Positions 61,756 through 64,000 of a stretch of 64,000 bases of DNA are shown here, in pieces. Every line of letters starts with the position of its first letter. Position 1 is the stretch's first letter. This DNA is from GCA-002708315 sp964460905 (lineage in GTDB: Bacteria; Bacteroidota; Bacteroidia; Bacteroidales; F082): positions 62,001 to 126,000 of the forward strand of contig CAYWRM010000002.1 in NCBI GenBank assembly GCA_964460905.1. The letters run 5' to 3'. The notes under the pieces are model-generated. The model saw only the letters and a list, made by a program, of their open reading frames with translations. It did not search any database and had not been told where the DNA came from. A program made the translations under genes and the position numbers.

Positions 61756-64000
61756 TTAGCCTAAATGCTTATTAATCATCTCTATCAGCAATTGTTTATC
61801 GATTGGCTTTGAGATATAGTCGTTACATCCAGCTTCAATTGCTTCTTCATTGTCACCAATCAATGCATAGGCGGTTTGTGCTATGATAATCAAATCTTTG
61901 TTAAATTTCCTGATTTCTCGTGTGGCACTATAACCATCCATTACAGGCATTTTGACATCCATTAAAACCAGATCAATATGTGTCTCATTTTTACATAATT
62001 TAATTGCTTCTATTCCATTCTTCGCAAATGTAATTTCTCGCACAGAATCTTGTAGAATAGTCTCTAAAAATTGTGAACTAACCTCATCGTCTTCAACAAT
62101 TAGCAGGTTCAAATTTTTGATTTTTGATGAGTCTTTATCGATGTATGGAGTAATTTGCTCAATTTCATTTTTAGCATTTTTGATGTATGGAAGTGTAAAC
62201 ATAAATTTCGATCCCTTTCCTTCCACTGATTCAACAAATATCTCACCCCCTAGCATTTCAACATAAGCCCTAGCTATTGCCAGCCCTAATCCCGAACCTT
62301 CGAACACCTGTCTGTCCTCAATATCTGCCTGTTCAAAACGGTTGAATATTGCATGTGCCCTATCTTCAGGTATGCCAATTCCTGTATCTTTAACAAAAAA
62401 TTCAATAAAATTTTCCTTTAACAAGCAGCCAAAAATGATATTACCTCTATCAGTGTACTTAATTGCATTTTTAATAAGGTTAGTTAATATACCATGTAGT
62501 TTATCGCTGTCAGTAATTATGTTTACTTCCTCGTTGTTTCGTAAAGGTTCTAAATGTAATGATAACCCTTTCAGGTTTGCCTCAGGAGAATGGAAAGAAT
62601 AAAGTTCATCCATCATATTATCTATAGAAATTTCATTTGTTATAACAACCATTTCTCCTGCTTCAATTTTCGAAATATCAATTATATCATTGATGGTATT
62701 TAACAGCCTGTTACCACTTTTGTTAATGATTGCTGAGTATTGATCAATTTGAGTTTTTTGTAAGTTTGGTTGATTAAGTAGGGTTATAAATCCAAGAATC
62801 CCATTCATAGGTGTACGGATTTCGTGGCTCATATTTGTGAGAAATGCAGATTTTAAACGGTCGCTTTCTTCGGCTTTTTCTCTTGCTTTAATAAGTTCAA
62901 GTTCAGTTTTTTTTCTTTCTGTAATATCTCTAAATTCTACAACTCTTGCATCTATTCCTTTATATGGTATCATTCTTGCCTCTAATCTAAGTGGATACAC
63001 TTCTCCATTTTCTCTTAGACCCATAGCTTCATAAGGTTTTTCATAATTTTCAAGAATATTTCTCATAACTAATTCTTGCGAATCTTTGGCAATGAGCATT
63101 AAGCCATCCATACCAATTAGCTTATCTAATGTATATCCTGTTATTTCTGAAAGTCCTTGATTACAATCTAATATTATTCCTTTATCATGTATAGCAATCC
63201 CACCGAATGAAGCATTGTGTAAAGCCCTAAAACGCATTTCATTTTCTTCAGCGTTTAATCGGGATTTAGTAATTTCTATATTCTTTTTCTTGAAAAAATA
63301 AATAAGCCAACTTAAAAGAAGAATAATACTAATTGATAATAATGTTGTAATAATTAAGAAAAGTGCTTCATTGTTTTTCTTTTCTAGTTTTACTTTTTCA
63401 GCAATTGTTTTTTCTTTTTCCAATTCAAATTGAGTTCTAAAAAAAAGAACTTTCTCATTGGTTCTCTTCGTTATTATCGAATCGTTATATGATATTTTTA
63501 AATTAGTAAAATATAGGGCATTTTTATAATTACCCTCTAATATATTAAGAACTGATAATTTATTATAGCCATAAACTAAATAAGAAAATATATTTTGATC
63601 TTTAGCTATTTTTAAACCTTGCGAAAGATAAGAATGAGCATTCTTGTAATCCCCTAATTGAGTATAATTACCTCCAATATTTAATAATGAGGCACAAATT
63701 GACACTTTGTGTCCTACTTTATTTCTTAACTCTAAAGCTTGAAAGTTATACGTAAGCGAGTTTTGGTAATTTCCTTTTAAAGAAAATATATGTGCTTTAA
63801 ATGTTTTTAAAGCTGCCAGCTCGTTTGGTAATAACAATTCATTGCAATAAATTATTGAACTGTCAATATATAAGTTAGATTTATTGTATTCCTTTTTTTG
63901 AATATAATATTCAGAGATTTTTCGATATGCTTTCTGTAGCATATTTTTGTTATTCGTATTTTTTGCAAGAATTAGTGCCTTATTGAAATAATACAAGGAG
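61756..64000 (-). CDS. TPR-sensor hybrid histidine kinase (partial at 5' end)
   Basis: At least 747 residues; the frame stays open to the window edge, so the N-terminus (probably more TPRs and a signal) lies outside. Order: tetratricopeptide repeats (about 1-170), one membrane helix (about 215-235), PAS domain (about 255-370, ALHNASFGGIAIHDKGII), HisKA with FLTNMSHEIRTPMNG, HATPase (IKNAIKYT, DTGIGIPED, EGSGLGLAI) and a receiver domain (LIVEDDE, LVLMDVKMPVMDG, SKPID). It is a phosphorelay kinase. No DNA-binding domain, so an output partner is elsewhere. Confidence 0.9.
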   Translation of the reverse strand, partial: SLYYFNKALILAKNTNNKNMLQKAYRKISEYYIQKKEYNKSNLYIDSSIIYCNELLLPNELAALKTFKAHIFSLKGNYQNSLTYNFQALELRNKVGHKVSICASLLNIGGNYTQLGDYKNAHSYLSQGLKIAKDQNIFSYLVYGYNKLSVLNILEGNYKNALYFTNLKISYNDSIITKRTNEKVLFFRTQFELEKEKTIAEKVKLEKKNNEALFLIITTLLSISIILLLSWLIYFFKKKNIEITKSRLNAEENEMRFRALHNASFGGIAIHDKGIILDCNQGLSEITGYTLDKLIGMDGLMLIAKDSQELVMRNILENYEKPYEAMGLRENGEVYPLRLEARMIPYKGIDARVVEFRDITERKKTELELIKAREKAEESDRLKSAFLTNMSHEIRTPMNGILGFITLLNQPNLQKTQIDQYSAIINKSGNRLLNTINDIIDISKIEAGEMVVITNEISIDNMMDELYSFHSPEANLKGLSLHLEPLRNNEEVNIITDSDKLHGILTNLIKNAIKYTDRGNIIFGCLLKENFIEFFVKDTGIGIPEDRAHAIFNRFEQADIEDRQVFEGSGLGLAIARAYVEMLGGEIFVESVEGKGSKFMFTLPYIKNAKNEIEQITPYIDKDSSKIKNLNLLIVEDDEVSSQFLETILQDSVREITFAKNGIEAIKLCKNETHIDLVLMDVKMPVMDGYSATREIRKFNKDLIIIAQTAYALIGDNEEAIEAGCNDYISKPIDKQLLIEMINKHLG

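Noticed and set aside
1..64000. CRISPR array, prophage, toxin-antitoxin or complete transposon
   Set aside because: No regular spaced repeats, integrase, transposase or phage structural genes were seen on either strand.

Overview
The window is AT-rich chromosomal DNA from a member of the Bacteroidota, most likely a Bacteroidales/Marinilabiliales-type free-living or sediment organism. This rests on several type IX secretion (T9SS) C-terminal sorting domains, many lipoproteins, Bacteroidetes-type -7 promoter boxes (TAnnTTTG) just upstream of starts, and neighbourhoods usual for the phylum (holA beside AMP nucleosidase and an HsdR_N protein; DUF3822 followed by rsmD; kdsD followed by lptB). No phage, plasmid, CRISPR array, restriction-modification system or complete transposon is visible. 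Most of the window is housekeeping genes interleaved with secreted and lipoprotein genes.

Layout. 1-2.4 kb: tail of a T9SS protein, queD, a fructosamine-kinase-like gene and a decayed LruC-domain gene. 2.4-5.3 kb (-): ATP-grasp enzyme, small membrane protein, GreA/B-like protein, NYN-domain nuclease. 5.3-12.2 kb (-): CotH-like, GH20 and GH92 genes in one glycan-degradation operon. 12.3-16.5 kb (-): DUF998 membrane protein, polysaccharide deacetylase, LolA and a lipoprotein whose 5' end carries a small dispersed repeat, then a basic secreted protein and an acyltransferase remnant. 16.5-19.8 kb: ssb, a tandem universal stress protein, yraN and an MBL-fold hydrolase. 19.9-23.0 kb: rodA and mrdA (cell elongation). 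23.2-29.1 kb: C10 protease, lipoproteins and a frameshifted Omp28-type gene. 29.1-37.6 kb: LuxE-like synthetase, AsmA protein, HMCES/YedK, radical SAM protein, polyprenyl synthase and a two-component pair. 37.7-46.7 kb: uvrC, a candidate structured ncRNA, lptB, kdsD, recQ, lipoproteins, a secreted thioredoxin and deoC. 47.1-57.1 kb: secreted endonuclease I, a small zinc-ribbon gene, ispE, an SDR, half of an acyl-CoA synthetase, holA, amn, HsdR_N, DUF3822 and rsmD. 57.1-64 kb: PKD protein, AlgJ/AlgI-like O-acetylation pair, a T9SS protein, tRNA-Pro with a duplicated 3' end, and a hybrid histidine kinase running off the end.

Functional themes: glycoprotein glycan breakdown (GH92, GH20, CotH-like), envelope building (RodA/PBP2, KdsD/LptB, LolA, AsmA, polyprenyl synthase, AlgI/AlgJ-like O-acetylation), DNA maintenance (SSB, UvrC, RecQ, HMCES-like, HolA) and secreted protein turnover through T9SS.

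At least four genes are broken: LruC, an acyltransferase_3 relic, Omp28 and an acyl-CoA synthetase. A fifth, the secreted endonuclease, looks truncated. The most interesting non-coding signals are a structured RNA of about 115 nt with a 6S-like outline at 39.8-39.9 kb, the tRNA-Pro 3'-end duplication at 61.2-61.4 kb, and the small inverted-repeat element with a 9-bp target-site duplication at 12.9-13.0 kb that supplies the likely start codon of a lipoprotein. I see no clear-cut new multi-gene system.
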